Notes: generated from the letters alone by a model not told the origin. Positions 1 through 9,754 are shown, counted from the first letter of the stretch. The stretch: 51,967 nucleotides of DNA from Flammeovirgaceae bacterium UBA5585 (GCA_002425185.1 DILT01000005.1:1-51967), one strand, 5' to 3'. Numbers and translations: made by a program.

Positions 1-1
1 C

Positions 2-3000
2 TTCAATGGTGTGCTTACGGTGAACGTGCGTGTGAACGATGGTACCGATAACAGCAATACGTTTGGCCTGCAACTCACCGTCACCCCGGTGAATGATCCT
101 CCCGTGATCACCGGTCAGGTAGGCCCGTTATCTACCCCGGAAGATACACCGTTTACGGTACTGCTGTCGCACCTCACCGTAACCGATCCGGATAATACTT
201 ATCCCAATGATTTTACACTGACTGTTCTTGCAGGAACCAATTATACCTTCAGCGGAAATACGGTTACACCCGCGTTGAATTTTAATGGGGTACTTTCTGT
301 CAACGTGCGTGTAAATGACGGTGCAACAAACAGCAATACCTTCGCGTTGCAACTTACTGTAACGCCTGTTAATGATCCGCCTGTAATCACCGGGCAGAAT
401 CCTAATCCCATCAATGCTGTTGAGGATACCCCTTTTACCATAGCGCTTTCTAACCTGGTAATCACTGATCCTGATAATACTGTATTTACACTAACAGTTG
501 TAGCAGGTACGAATTATACGTTTAGCGGAAACACAGTGACACCTGCACTTAATTATTTCGGGCCACTTACGGTAAACGTTCGGGTGAATGATGGCACTGC
601 AGATAGTCCGGTGTTTGGTGTGGCTGTACAGGTTGCACCGGTAAATGATCCGCCCGTGATCACCGGACAAACGCCTAACCCGGTAAATGCAACAGAAGAC
701 ACTCCGTTTACACTGACAACCGCCAATCTGATTATTGAAGATCCGGATAACACCGTGTTTACCCTGACTGTACTGGCGGGAACGAATTATACCTTCAGCG
801 GAAATACCATAACACCCGCATTAAATTATTCCGGACCGCTAACTGTTAATGTTCGGGTAAATGATGGTACCGTTAACAGTAACACATTTGGTGTTGCGGT
901 TCAGGTGGCAGCAGTAAACGATCCTCCGGTAATAACCGGTCAAACTCCGAATCCGATTAACGCCACCGAAGACACGCCCTTTACACTAACTGTTTCCAAT
1001 CTTCTCATTACCGATCCGGATAACACCATTTTTACGCTTACAATTTTACCAGGTACCAATTATACGTTTAGCGGAAACACCATTACACCGGCTCTTAATT
1101 ACTCTGGTCCACTTACTGTTAACACACAGGTGAGTGATGGTACTTCAAACAGTAACGTGTTTGGGGTCAATGTTCAGGTGGCAGCGGTAAACGATGCTCC
1201 GGTGATTACCGGACAGACGCCTAATCCTTTACCGGCCACCGAGGACACACCCTTTACGATTGCTGTTTCTAACCTGATTATTGTTGATCCGGATAACTCA
1301 ACGTTTACGCTAACCGTATTATCGGGCACGAACTATACCTTTAGCGGAAACACAGTAACGCCAGCCTTGAATTATTTTGGTTCCCTTTCAGTGAATGTAC
1401 GTGTAAGCGATGGTCAGGCAAACAGTAATATTTTTGGTGTTGCGGTTCAGGTGGCAGCGGTAAACGATGCCCCCTTAATAACCGGCCAAACGCCTAATCC
1501 AATTAATGCCGTTGAAGATACACCGTTTACTTTATCGCCATCAAACCTGCTCATTACTGACCCTGACAATACCACATTCACATTGCTAGTATTGGCTGGT
1601 ACCAACTATACCTTTAGTGGCAGCACCATTACACCTGCATTAAATTACTTTGGACCTCTAACTGTTAATGTACGGGTAAGTGACGGACAAGCGGAAAGTA
1701 ATACGTTTGGTGTTGCCGTACAGGTGGCTGCGGTGAACGATCCGCCTATTATTACTGGCCAGGTGCCGTTAACCACAGGAGATGGTCAACCGATTACCCT
1801 GAAATTTAGTGACCTGATTGTTTTCGATCCGGACAATACTTATCCGACAGGCTTTGAGTTGTTTATTTTATCGGGTGCAAATTATTCAGTCTCAGGACTT
1901 ACCATTACCCCGAATGTTGGGTATAGTGGAAATTTACCCGTGCGTGTTTTTGTTAATGATGGTCAGGCAAACAGTCCGATTTTTAATCTTACCATCCAGG
2001 TTAATTATACCAATAAGGCACCAACCATTACGGGGCAGAACCCATTAAGCACCAATGAAGACACGCCCTTGACCTTAAAAGTTACTGATTTTACGATTGA
2101 TGATCCGGATAATGCGTATCCTGATGACTTTTCACTTACCGTATTAGCGGGAACCAATTATACGTTTGCGGGCACAACCATTACACCTGCCTTAAATTTT
2201 AATGGTGTGCTTACGGTGCCGGTGCGGGTAAATGACGGAAGTTTAAATAGCCCCATCTTTAATGCACAGGTTACGGTTGTCCCGGTAAATGACCCCCCGG
2301 TTATTGCCGGGCAGACACCTAATCCAATGTTGGCTACTGAGGATACCCCGTTTACCATCCAGGTGTCTAACCTTATCATTACTGATCCGGATAACACAAC
2401 GTTTACACTTACCGTTTTATCCGGGACAAACTACACCTTCAGTGGAAATACCATTACACCGGCCTTGAACTATTTTGGTCCGCTTACCGTAAATGTTCGG
2501 GTAAGTGATGGAACAGACAACAGTAATGTATTTGGTGTAGCCGTTCAGGTAGCTGCTGTAAACGATCCACCCGTAATAACGGGCCAGGTTCCCAATCCTA
2601 TGGTAGGCACACAAAATGTTCCGTTTACCATTAACCTTTCCAATTTGATCGTTGTTGATCCGGACAATACAACCTTTACGCTAACTATTCTGCCCGGTAC
2701 CAATTACACCTTTAGCGGCAACACCATTATCCCTGCGCTTAACTTCAATGGAATTTTGACTGTGAATGTGCGTGTCAGTGATGGGCAGGCAAACAGCAAT
2801 ACATTTGGTGTGATTGTAAATCTGGGTGCTGTTAATGTGCCACCAACGATTACCGGTCAGACACCAAACCCTTTACCGGCAACAGAAGATACGCCTTTCA
2901 CGATTTCGATTTCTAACCTGATCATATCCGATCCGGACAATACAACATTTACCCTCACCATTTTACCCGGCACCAATTATACCTTCAGTGGTACAACAAT

Positions 3001-5656
3001 TACTCCGGCATTAAACTTCTTTGGAGCACTTACCGTAAATGTAAGGGTTAATGATGGCCTTGCCGATAGTCCTGCATTCGGAGTGGTCGTTCAGGTTGCC
3101 CCGGTCAATGATCCACCGGTAATTACTGCCCAGACACCAAACCCGTTGGTTACTAATGAGGATACACCCATTACCATTCAGTTTACTAATCTGGTAGTCA
3201 CCGATCCGGATAATCCTTACCCAACCGGATTCACCATGAATGTACAGGGCGGTGCAAATTATTCGGTATCGGGTAATACAGTAACTCCAGCGCTTAACTT
3301 CTTTGGTAACCTCACCGTTCCGGTCCGGGTAAATGATAGTCAGGCGTTTAGTAATATTTTTAATGTAAGCATACAAGTTAATCCGGTTAATGATGCACCC
3401 GTTGCTATTCCTTTTCAGGCAGTAACCGTAACCGAGGATGATACCAATGAGACGGTAGTTAACTTACTGGTAGGATTTAGTGATGTTGAAGATGCCCCGG
3501 CTCAGCTTGCCTATTCCGTGGTCACCTTTACTAACCCGACCTTCTACCAGGTTAACCCAACCATCAATCAGAGTAACCTTCGCTTTTCTTTCAAACCTAA
3601 TGTATTTGGCACAACGGTAATTACTGTACGGGCCACTGATACAGGCGGGCTTTCTGTTCAGAATACAATTACGGTGAACATCCTGGGGATTAATGATGCA
3701 CCTGGCTTCAATACAATTCCCAACCAGGTGGTTAGTGAAAATGTGGGCCCGCAAACCATAACAATTTCTAATATTTCAAAAGGGCCATTTGAGGAAGCGC
3801 AGACGTTGAACTTTGTGGTATCATCGGGTAATGTGAACATCATACCAACGCCTACCATAAATCCTTCTACCATAGGTCCTAACGGACAGACAACAGCGCA
3901 GCTTACATTTACGGTTGTACCGAGCGCTACCGGAGTGGTGACCATTACCGTTACCGCCATCGACAATGGCCCCAATACTCCGGTACCCAATCAGAATACC
4001 TACAGCCAGAATTTTACTATAACGGTGACTGAAATCAACGACCCTCCAACGTTGAATCCAATTTCTTTTGGTCCCATACCGGAAGATGCACCCCTTCAAT
4101 TAGTACCCCTAACCGGTATTACAGCAGGTCCGGGAGAGACACAGGATTTAACGGTTACAGTAACTACAAACCGTCCGGAGCTTTTCGAAACTCTGGATGT
4201 TCAATACACAAGCCCGCAAGCTACCGGTACCCTTCGTATTAAGCCGGCTAAGGACAAGCATGGCACCGCTACCATAACGGTGCGGGTTCAGGACAGCGGC
4301 CTGAATACTCCGCCCAATGTGAATTTTATCACCCGATCGTTCAATCTGGTTATACAATCCGTAAATGATTTACCGGAATTTACCTCAACACCGGTACTGC
4401 TGGCAGAGGTAGGCACCCTATATGAATATATAGCGGAAACTATTGATGTGGATGGTGACGCCATTACCTTAACCACACCTGTTCGCCCTTCGTGGTTAAC
4501 CCTTACAACCCTGAGCAATGGCCGTGCACGATTGCATGGAACCCCCACGGTTGCTGCTGCGGGGAACAATCCTGTGAAACTGCGTGCCAGTGATGGTGTT
4601 GGATCACCTGTCGATCAGGACTTTACCATTTTTGTCAACTCACGTCCAGTAGTTAGTCCTTTTGCTATCGCGATTAATGAAGACGTTACGCATACATTTA
4701 CTACGGCACAATTCGCAAATGCTTTTTCGGATGCTGATGGCAATGCCATGGCTGAAGTGAAAATAACAACGCTGCCTAAGCACGGTGTACTTCGCTTCAA
4801 CAGCGTTAATGTTGCCGTCAACCAGGTTATTGCAGCGTCTTCGTTGAATGCATTAACCTATACTCCTCAGCAAGATTATTTTGGTTTAGATACCTTGTAC
4901 TGGAACGGTGGAGATGGAACATTTTTCAGCTTAAACCAAACGTATGCAGCCATCACCATTAACCCGGTGAATGATCCACCGCTCATAACCCAACTCGAAG
5001 GCGACACGTTGAAATATGAAGTTGGCAGGGGTACTTTGGTTCCGCTTACAACGGTGTTCAACGCAATTGATGTTGACGATGAAACGCTTGCAGGTGCAGA
5101 GATTGGTTTTCGCAGGCAGAATTTCAGGGCAGCCAATGATCGACTCGTTTTTACATCTACACCGGAAATAACCGGATCGTATGACGCCCAGGCAGGGATA
5201 CTTATCCTTACCGGAACAGCACCTGTGGCAGCTTATGTGGAAGCTATCCGCTCTATCCAATTTAGCTATATCAATTTCGATGAACTTATTTTGGATACCC
5301 GCAGCATATACATTACCCTTACCGATGGTAAGAACTTAAGTGAGACCCGCGACAGGCTCGTTAGGCTAACCTATACGTTTGAAGAACTCGACATTCCCAC
5401 AGCTTTCACGCCAAATAATGATGGCGCTAACGATGTTTGGAAAATAACATCTTCTATTGGATTAGAGCAGTACAGCGATGCGGTGATCAGAATTTACAAC
5501 AAACGCGGACAGTTGGTGCATGAGATGATCGGCTTTGAAAATCCATGGGATGGAACATCCAAAGGAGAGAAGCTGGCTTCGGATGTTTATTATTACACCA
5601 TTGATTTATTGTACAATAATATCCGCTACAGGGGAACGGTAACAATTTTGAAATAG
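2..5656 (+). CDS. Giant cadherin-like repeat adhesin with T9SS type B C-terminal domain (5' partial)
   Basis: The frame is already open at the first bases of the window, so the true start lies upstream; the visible part is about 1,880 residues. It begins with a tandem array of 12 near-identical extracellular repeats of about 91 residues, each running from a VNDPPVITGQ-like junction through an EDTPFT motif, a DPDN calcium-site-like motif and an NVRVNDG strand. This is the tandem-95/cadherin-like style of bacterial adhesins. More diverged cadherin or Ig-like domains follow up to about residue 1790. The last 90 residues start at LDIPTAFTPNNDG and match the gliding-motility-associated C-terminal domain, which routes proteins through the type IX secretion system as type B cargo. 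The PorP/SprF gene starts 3 bases after the stop, a pairing typical of type B cargo. Adhesion or surface-filament function is inferred from domain type; the ligand is unknown. Confidence 0.9.
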   Translation, partial: FNGVLTVNVRVNDGTDNSNTFGLQLTVTPVNDPPVITGQVGPLSTPEDTPFTVLLSHLTVTDPDNTYPNDFTLTVLAGTNYTFSGNTVTPALNFNGVLSVNVRVNDGATNSNTFALQLTVTPVNDPPVITGQNPNPINAVEDTPFTIALSNLVITDPDNTVFTLTVVAGTNYTFSGNTVTPALNYFGPLTVNVRVNDGTADSPVFGVAVQVAPVNDPPVITGQTPNPVNATEDTPFTLTTANLIIEDPDNTVFTLTVLAGTNYTFSGNTITPALNYSGPLTVNVRVNDGTVNSNTFGVAVQVAAVNDPPVITGQTPNPINATEDTPFTLTVSNLLITDPDNTIFTLTILPGTNYTFSGNTITPALNYSGPLTVNTQVSDGTSNSNVFGVNVQVAAVNDAPVITGQTPNPLPATEDTPFTIAVSNLIIVDPDNSTFTLTVLSGTNYTFSGNTVTPALNYFGSLSVNVRVSDGQANSNIFGVAVQVAAVNDAPLITGQTPNPINAVEDTPFTLSPSNLLITDPDNTTFTLLVLAGTNYTFSGSTITPALNYFGPLTVNVRVSDGQAESNTFGVAVQVAAVNDPPIITGQVPLTTGDGQPITLKFSDLIVFDPDNTYPTGFELFILSGANYSVSGLTITPNVGYSGNLPVRVFVNDGQANSPIFNLTIQVNYTNKAPTITGQNPLSTNEDTPLTLKVTDFTIDDPDNAYPDDFSLTVLAGTNYTFAGTTITPALNFNGVLTVPVRVNDGSLNSPIFNAQVTVVPVNDPPVIAGQTPNPMLATEDTPFTIQVSNLIITDPDNTTFTLTVLSGTNYTFSGNTITPALNYFGPLTVNVRVSDGTDNSNVFGVAVQVAAVNDPPVITGQVPNPMVGTQNVPFTINLSNLIVVDPDNTTFTLTILPGTNYTFSGNTIIPALNFNGILTVNVRVSDGQANSNTFGVIVNLGAVNVPPTITGQTPNPLPATEDTPFTISISNLIISDPDNTTFTLTILPGTNYTFSGTTITPALNFFGALTVNVRVNDGLADSPAFGVVVQVAPVNDPPVITAQTPNPLVTNEDTPITIQFTNLVVTDPDNPYPTGFTMNVQGGANYSVSGNTVTPALNFFGNLTVPVRVNDSQAFSNIFNVSIQVNPVNDAPVAIPFQAVTVTEDDTNETVVNLLVGFSDVEDAPAQLAYSVVTFTNPTFYQVNPTINQSNLRFSFKPNVFGTTVITVRATDTGGLSVQNTITVNILGINDAPGFNTIPNQVVSENVGPQTITISNISKGPFEEAQTLNFVVSSGNVNIIPTPTINPSTIGPNGQTTAQLTFTVVPSATGVVTITVTAIDNGPNTPVPNQNTYSQNFTITVTEINDPPTLNPISFGPIPEDAPLQLVPLTGITAGPGETQDLTVTVTTNRPELFETLDVQYTSPQATGTLRIKPAKDKHGTATITVRVQDSGLNTPPNVNFITRSFNLVIQSVNDLPEFTSTPVLLAEVGTLYEYIAETIDVDGDAITLTTPVRPSWLTLTTLSNGRARLHGTPTVAAAGNNPVKLRASDGVGSPVDQDFTIFVNSRPVVSPFAIAINEDVTHTFTTAQFANAFSDADGNAMAEVKITTLPKHGVLRFNSVNVAVNQVIAASSLNALTYTPQQDYFGLDTLYWNGGDGTFFSLNQTYAAITINPVNDPPLITQLEGDTLKYEVGRGTLVPLTTVFNAIDVDDETLAGAEIGFRRQNFRAANDRLVFTSTPEITGSYDAQAGILILTGTAPVAAYVEAIRSIQFSYINFDELILDTRSIYITLTDGKNLSETRDRLVRLTYTFEELDIPTAFTPNNDGANDVWKITSSIGLEQYSDAVIRIYNKRGQLVHEMIGFENPWDGTSKGEKLASDVYYYTIDLLYNNIRYRGTVTILK
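89..3385 (+). repeat. 12-unit in-frame tandem repeat array, mostly exactly 273 bp per unit
   Basis: Counting from the VNDPPV-type junction codons, units start near 89, 368, 641, 914, 1187, 1460, 1733, 2009, 2285, 2558, 2831 and 3104. Eight of the eleven start-to-start spacings are exactly 273 bp (91 codons); the others are 276 or 279, and the last unit is 282 long. Units share long blocks at the protein level, such as TNYTFSGNTITPALNY, and related wording at the DNA level. The array continues upstream of the window. Confidence 0.9.
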
Positions 5657-5659
5657 GCA

Positions 5660-6667
5660 ATGAGGCGTATTTACAGTATAGCGATTGTTTTCATATCTGC
5701 TGTTGCAGGTGTGCATGGGCAATTTGTGCCTTACAGCAATCAAATGTTTCAATTCGCCTCTTCTTATAACCCTGCTTTTTCCGGTGTCGATCCTTTTGGA
5801 GACCTGCGGTTGGGGTACAGGGCCCAATGGACAGGCTTTGGCAGTGAAGGCCCCAAGTTTGTGAACATGGCTTTTAACACACGCCTGAAGCAACCGTTGG
5901 ACCTCACGCACAATGCCCTCCGAACCAGTCAGTCGGATTTGCTTAAGCCCGAAAACCTTCCAAAGGGAAAACGCATCATTCATGGCTTCGGGGTGAATGT
6001 ATTCAACGAGAAAATCAGCATCATCGATCGGATTGGTGGGGGCATAAACTACTCGTTTCATTATCCGGTGACTAAAAAGGTTTATCTCGCCAGTGGCATT
6101 GCGGCAGTTCTGGATAATACCCGCGTAAGGGTTAATGAACTTTACCTGGGGATTAACCCTGACCCAGACTCGTATTACGACAATCTGGTGACCAATGGTG
6201 TAAACCAGACTGATTTAAATGTTCGGGCAGGAGTACTGCTTTATTCTTCAAGGTTTTACGTAGGATTCTCTTATTTCGATCTGTTACACAAGCAAATCAA
6301 TGCATCGGATGTAAATTTCGCAGAACCATTTTATAAAGGGTCTGCACAGCTTGGTTTTTCATTTCCGTTAAGCATAAACCTGGATGTGCGTCCGAGTGTA
6401 TTTGCCTTGTGGCAGATGAACAATGATTTTATTATCGATTATAACCTGAAGCTTTATATTCAGAATAAATTGTGGTTAGGGTTAACCTACCGGGGAACAG
6501 AGAGCATGGTGACCATGGCCGGTTTTAATTTCAATCATGTTTTAGGGGTTTCGTATTCATTTGAACGATCCACCAACGGCCTGAAGCAGTTTGGTGATGG
6601 AAGCCATGAACTTATTCTCGGTTTGCGGTTGAATAATTTTAAACGGATGCAATCGCAGGTATGGTAA
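5660..6667 (+). CDS. PorP/SprF family type IX secretion system membrane protein
   Basis: This 335-residue protein has a cleavable signal peptide (hydrophobic core IAIVFISAVAGVHG, then Q at the probable mature start). The mature start (YSNQMFQFASSYNPAFSG, then the LRLGYRAQWTGF block) is characteristic of PorP/SprF proteins: an N-terminal NPAFAG-like motif and a conserved RxQW. The rest alternates polar and hydrophobic residues like an outer-membrane beta-barrel. Family members sit in the outer membrane; in gliding bacteria SprF is needed to secrete or attach the neighbouring SprB adhesin. The gene starts 3 bases after the stop of a type B cargo gene and overlaps the next gene by 7 bases, so translational coupling is likely. 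I infer a dedicated partner of the upstream adhesin rather than the core PorP, because cargo-adjacent copies are usually accessory. Confidence 0.88.
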   Translation: MRRIYSIAIVFISAVAGVHGQFVPYSNQMFQFASSYNPAFSGVDPFGDLRLGYRAQWTGFGSEGPKFVNMAFNTRLKQPLDLTHNALRTSQSDLLKPENLPKGKRIIHGFGVNVFNEKISIIDRIGGGINYSFHYPVTKKVYLASGIAAVLDNTRVRVNELYLGINPDPDSYYDNLVTNGVNQTDLNVRAGVLLYSSRFYVGFSYFDLLHKQINASDVNFAEPFYKGSAQLGFSFPLSINLDVRPSVFALWQMNNDFIIDYNLKLYIQNKLWLGLTYRGTESMVTMAGFNFNHVLGVSYSFERSTNGLKQFGDGSHELILGLRLNNFKRMQSQVW

Positions 6668-7899
6668 GGTTAATGGTTATAGCATTGTTTTGTTTACCGG
6701 GCTTACTGAGCGCACAGGAATTGAGTTTTGGGGAAGCCAGACGATTATCAAACCGGATCAACAGTGATGCCGAAGAGCTTATGCCGTTACTTTCACCTGA
6801 TGGCAGAACACTATATTTTGTACGGGCGGGTTCCCCCGAAAATGTAGGCGGCCGCTATTCCGGCAGCGACATCTGGAAAAGTGATTGGGATGTGACCCTT
6901 ATGGATTGGGGGAAGGCTACTAACATACGCGATCTGTTTAATGATAAGAGCAATAATGCAGTGGTGGGCATCAGCGGAAAAGGAGATATTTTATACATGC
7001 TGAACACCCGTAGTGATAAAAAGACAAAAGGAATTTATTTCTCGAAGAAAGTAGGGACCCAATGGACAAAGCCAGAACTTATTCCAATTCCGGGCTTGGA
7101 GACAGAAGGGTTTTTAGGAGCTTATGTATCACCGGATTTTGAAGTGATCATTTTATCGCTCAGGCAAGCCGGAGGCAAAGGGGAGGAGGATTTGTACGTT
7201 AGCCTGAAGAATTCGGCAGGCGAATGGTCAATGCCAAAAAACCTGGGGCCTTCTATTAATACTTCGGGGTTTGAGATTTCACCGTTTCTTTCACTTGATA
7301 AATCAAAATTGTTTTTTTCCAGTAATGGCCATGGAGGTTACGGTGATGCCGATATTCTGGTTAGTGAAAGACTTTACGGCTCATGGGATATCTGGTCGGT
7401 GCCAAGAAATCTGGGTGTAAAAATCAATTCAGCAGGTTTTGATTCCTATTTTTCAATCTATGCCGATACTGTAGCCTATTATGCCCGTAATTTTGGTGGT
7501 AAGGGAACTGATTTGTTTACACTTAAGGTTTCCTATGTTAGTAACGTGCTGCCTTCAGGTGCCAGTTTTCTTACTGAAGAGGAGTTAAATGAGATCTATC
7601 CAAAACGTATTTCTACCCGTTTAGATTTTAATAAGGGCATCTCAACCTTGTCCAATGATCAAAATGAAATTGTTTGGTTTGTGGCCAATCGGGTGTTGTC
7701 GAAAACCAACATTCAAATCCTGATTTGGGTAAGAGAGGAAGAGGACAGTAAAAATACGCTGGAGCGGACGGCCGAAATTCTTCGAGCGTTAAAATTGGTT
7801 GGTTTTGATGAATCCAGAATAGCTGTTTCCACCCAACGCATAAAGCCAGAAGTCAGTAAGAGTGGGGGAGGCGTGATCGAAATCCTCTTATTCAGGTAA
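6661..7899 (+). CDS. PD40 beta-propeller protein with degenerate OmpA-like C-terminus
   Basis: The 412-residue product has an N-terminal signal peptide (VIALFCLPGLLSAQ). Residues of about 30-290 contain WD40-like PD40 blades, with typical motifs LSPDGRTLYFVR, ISGKGDILYM and LSLDKSKLFFSSNG, and GxGxxDIxxS turns. The last 100 residues (from RISTRLDFNKGISTLSNDQ) have the spacing of an OmpA-like peptidoglycan-binding domain, but the usual GHTDxxG core is replaced by LIWVREEEDS, so binding may be lost. PorE-type T9SS proteins combine PD40 and OmpA domains, so this is probably a periplasmic or outer-membrane accessory to the preceding PorP/SprF protein. It overlaps that gene by 7 bases, and its 3' end overlaps the convergent phosphatase gene by 8 bases. 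The family call is firm; the exact role is inferred. Confidence 0.75.
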   Translation: MVRLMVIALFCLPGLLSAQELSFGEARRLSNRINSDAEELMPLLSPDGRTLYFVRAGSPENVGGRYSGSDIWKSDWDVTLMDWGKATNIRDLFNDKSNNAVVGISGKGDILYMLNTRSDKKTKGIYFSKKVGTQWTKPELIPIPGLETEGFLGAYVSPDFEVIILSLRQAGGKGEEDLYVSLKNSAGEWSMPKNLGPSINTSGFEISPFLSLDKSKLFFSSNGHGGYGDADILVSERLYGSWDIWSVPRNLGVKINSAGFDSYFSIYADTVAYYARNFGGKGTDLFTLKVSYVSNVLPSGASFLTEEELNEIYPKRISTRLDFNKGISTLSNDQNEIVWFVANRVLSKTNIQILIWVREEEDSKNTLERTAEILRALKLVGFDESRIAVSTQRIKPEVSKSGGGVIEILLFR

Positions 7900-8488
7900 G
7901 CGGAAAAGTTTTATAGTAATATGGATTGGCCAACGCAAACATTTCCCGGTCGCCTCGGGAGTCACCATACGCAATGATTTTGTCAAACGCTGATAAATTG
8001 AATTGCTCCTTAATCCGATTAACCTTTTCTGGTCCGTAACAATTTTTGCCAAGGTATTTACCGGTAAGTTTGTTTGCCTTTACTTCAAGGTTTGTTCCAA
8101 TGCAAAGGAGGTTCATCTCTTCACACCAGGGCTTAACCCAGTTTTCGGCTGAAGCCGTTACAACTACGATTGTTTCCTGGTTATTTTTATGATAATTGAT
8201 CTGTTCAACAGCCGCGGGGCGAAGCATTTTTGGAATACACTGGAGTGCAAAGGTTTTACACTTTTGATTGAATATGTCTACTGGTTCATGATTGAAAAAC
8301 CATTGTAGTAAGATTTGTTTGGCCGTGTTGTTGGATATTATTTTCAGCACATAAAGGATAAGAAAAGGAGACAGAGCCAGTAAACCAGCTGATACTTTAA
8401 ACCATCCATGGTAAAAGATCAGAAATTTTTTCAAAGAATCCCGGGTGGTAATGGTGCCGTCAAAATCAAAAAGAATGAGATTATTCAC
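7892..8488 (-). CDS. HAD-IB family phosphatase, candidate polyprenyl-phosphoribose phosphate phosphatase
   Basis: The 198-residue protein has all HAD phosphatase motifs: the nucleophile motif DFDGT with D8 and D10, the VVTAS motif II near residue 110, a lysine in GPEKVNRI, and the metal-binding GDSRGD with D176 and D180. A hydrophobic stretch near residues 30-55 suggests membrane association through the cap region. It is the last gene of the minus-strand operon and starts one base after the UbiA gene ends, so coupled translation is likely. In mycobacterial arabinan precursor synthesis, the UbiA product decaprenyl-phosphoryl-5-phosphoribose must lose its 5-phosphate before epimerisation. I infer that this enzyme performs that step, because HAD domains are also found next to or fused to UbiA proteins. 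Substrate specificity cannot be read from the sequence. Confidence 0.8.
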   Translation of the reverse strand: MNNLILFDFDGTITTRDSLKKFLIFYHGWFKVSAGLLALSPFLILYVLKIISNNTAKQILLQWFFNHEPVDIFNQKCKTFALQCIPKMLRPAAVEQINYHKNNQETIVVVTASAENWVKPWCEEMNLLCIGTNLEVKANKLTGKYLGKNCYGPEKVNRIKEQFNLSAFDKIIAYGDSRGDREMFALANPYYYKTFPLT

Positions 8489-8489
8489 A

Positions 8490-9356
8490 CTAATTATAGA
8501 TGATTATATAAAACGATATAATCCACAACAGGATGGTAATCAGTATGAATTTATCTTTTACCAGAATACTGGTAGGTGAGCCACTATTTTGCTCTACCAT
8601 AGTAATTTGCAGATAGCGCATAATACCGGCAATAACGAAAACGGTTGTGGTGAAGAGATAAGAACTGTTGAAATGTGCGATAACTTCTGCTGATACCGTG
8701 TACATAATATAGGACACCACGATAACGGCAGCAAAAATGGTAAGACAGGCATTAATAAATTCAAGGTTATAACTGGAGGAAGTTTTTCGGATTACTGAAT
8801 GGGACGTTGCTTGAAGCACCAAATCATCGCGTCTTTTTGCCAGAACAAGAAATAGCGAGAGGAGTAACACCATTATCGAAAGCCAATGCGACACCTCAAC
8901 CCCTGACAAAATTCCACCACTGTGTATGCGGATTAAAAACCCAAGCGAAACAATGAATAAATCTACAATGGGTATATTTTTCAGTCCGAAAGAATACGCA
9001 ATATTCAGCACCAGGTAAATACTCAGCAGGATGAGGAATACAGGATTCAGTAGGTAAGAAAGCAACAAACCACTTGCTGTGAAAATTACGAGCAGGACGG
9101 TTGCGGTTGAACGGCTAACGGCTCCGGATGCCAGCGGTCTATCCTTTTTTAAAGGATGGATACGATCAACTTCAACATCCTTAAGATCATTTAGAATGTA
9201 AACCGCTGATGCAATCAGACTGAAGGCTATAATGCCCAGGATAATAATTTCCAGACGCTCAACTTGAAAGATACTTCCTGCAAAGAAAGTGGGGATGAGT
9301 AAAAAAAGATTTTTAATCCAATGGGCAGGCCGAATCAATTTTAAAACGGGCCGCAT
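8490..9356 (-). CDS. ubiA: UbiA family prenyltransferase, decaprenyl-phosphate phosphoribosyltransferase-like
   Basis: This 288-residue integral membrane protein has about eight or nine hydrophobic segments. The first UbiA aspartate motif is N56-D57-x-x-D60-x-x-x-D64, followed by RIHPLKKDRPLASGAVS, and the second region is NIPIVDLFIVSLGFLIRI. These stretches, plus SHWLSIMVLLLSLFLVLAKR and the RRDD that follows, are those of decaprenyl-phosphate phosphoribosyltransferase (mycobacterial Rv3806c type) rather than ubiquinone or heme UbiA enzymes. Such enzymes transfer ribose 5-phosphate from PRPP to a polyprenyl phosphate at the cytoplasmic face of the inner membrane. It lies between an SxtJ-like gene (6 bases upstream) and the HAD phosphatase (1 base downstream). 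Which polyprenyl is used in this organism is unknown. A general prenyltransferase role is the main alternative, which I consider unlikely. Confidence 0.82.
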   Translation of the reverse strand: MRPVLKLIRPAHWIKNLFLLIPTFFAGSIFQVERLEIIILGIIAFSLIASAVYILNDLKDVEVDRIHPLKKDRPLASGAVSRSTATVLLVIFTASGLLLSYLLNPVFLILLSIYLVLNIAYSFGLKNIPIVDLFIVSLGFLIRIHSGGILSGVEVSHWLSIMVLLLSLFLVLAKRRDDLVLQATSHSVIRKTSSSYNLEFINACLTIFAAVIVVSYIMYTVSAEVIAHFNSSYLFTTTVFVIAGIMRYLQITMVEQNSGSPTSILVKDKFILITILLWIISFYIIIYN

Positions 9357-9362
9357 ATAGAC

Positions 9363-9746
9363 TTACCAGATGTTTTCTAAATCTTCCTTCGTGTACAAAT
9401 GGTTGCGGTCGGTAAACATGCTTTTCAGTTCACGCCCCTTTAATTTCAAAGGATCTTTTGTGAATAATCTGGACACTAAAGCAATGGGCAATAGAAACAG
9501 AAAGAAGATAGCACCCAGTAGAATTTTTGAGTTGATCCACCCCAGTACATGTGCAAATTTTAACCATACCCACTCAATTCCCTTTGCTGCAATGGGAATA
9601 AATACGGAGAACAGGCCTATACCAACAGCTAGTTTAGCCAGGACTTCCGCTGCTTGGATGTATTCTTTTACAAATAAAATCCAGGCAATAACCAGAAATC
9701 CGGTAACAATGACCAGAATGGTTTTGTATCTGTCTTGCTTTTGCAC
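9363..9746 (-). CDS. SxtJ family membrane protein
   Basis: The product is about 127 residues with hydrophobic segments ILVIVTGFLVIAWILFV, LAVGIGLFSVFIPIAA and KILLGAIFFLFLLPIALV. The last of these is followed by a charged tail ending in LYTKEDLENIW. The WLKFAHVLGWINSKILLGAI stretch is typical of SxtJ, a small membrane protein named from saxitoxin clusters and repeatedly found beside carbamoyltransferases. I chose the GTG at 9746 as start. The frame extends upstream to an ATG at 9857, but that would overlap almost all of the DUF5989-like gene, and the extra N-terminus (rich in Cys and Trp) looks like out-of-frame translation. With the GTG start the gap to the upstream gene is 8 bases. The molecular function of SxtJ is not established. 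Confidence 0.75.
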   Translation of the reverse strand: MQKQDRYKTILVIVTGFLVIAWILFVKEYIQAAEVLAKLAVGIGLFSVFIPIAAKGIEWVWLKFAHVLGWINSKILLGAIFFLFLLPIALVSRLFTKDPLKLKGRELKSMFTDRNHLYTKEDLENIW

Positions 9747-9754
9747 GGTGAAGG

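Noticed and set aside
3011..4357. Several antisense open frames of 60-120 codons inside the left adhesin gene, with similar ones in the other giant genes
   Set aside because: They mirror the repeats of the sense gene, lack family features and would overlap a clearly coding strand.
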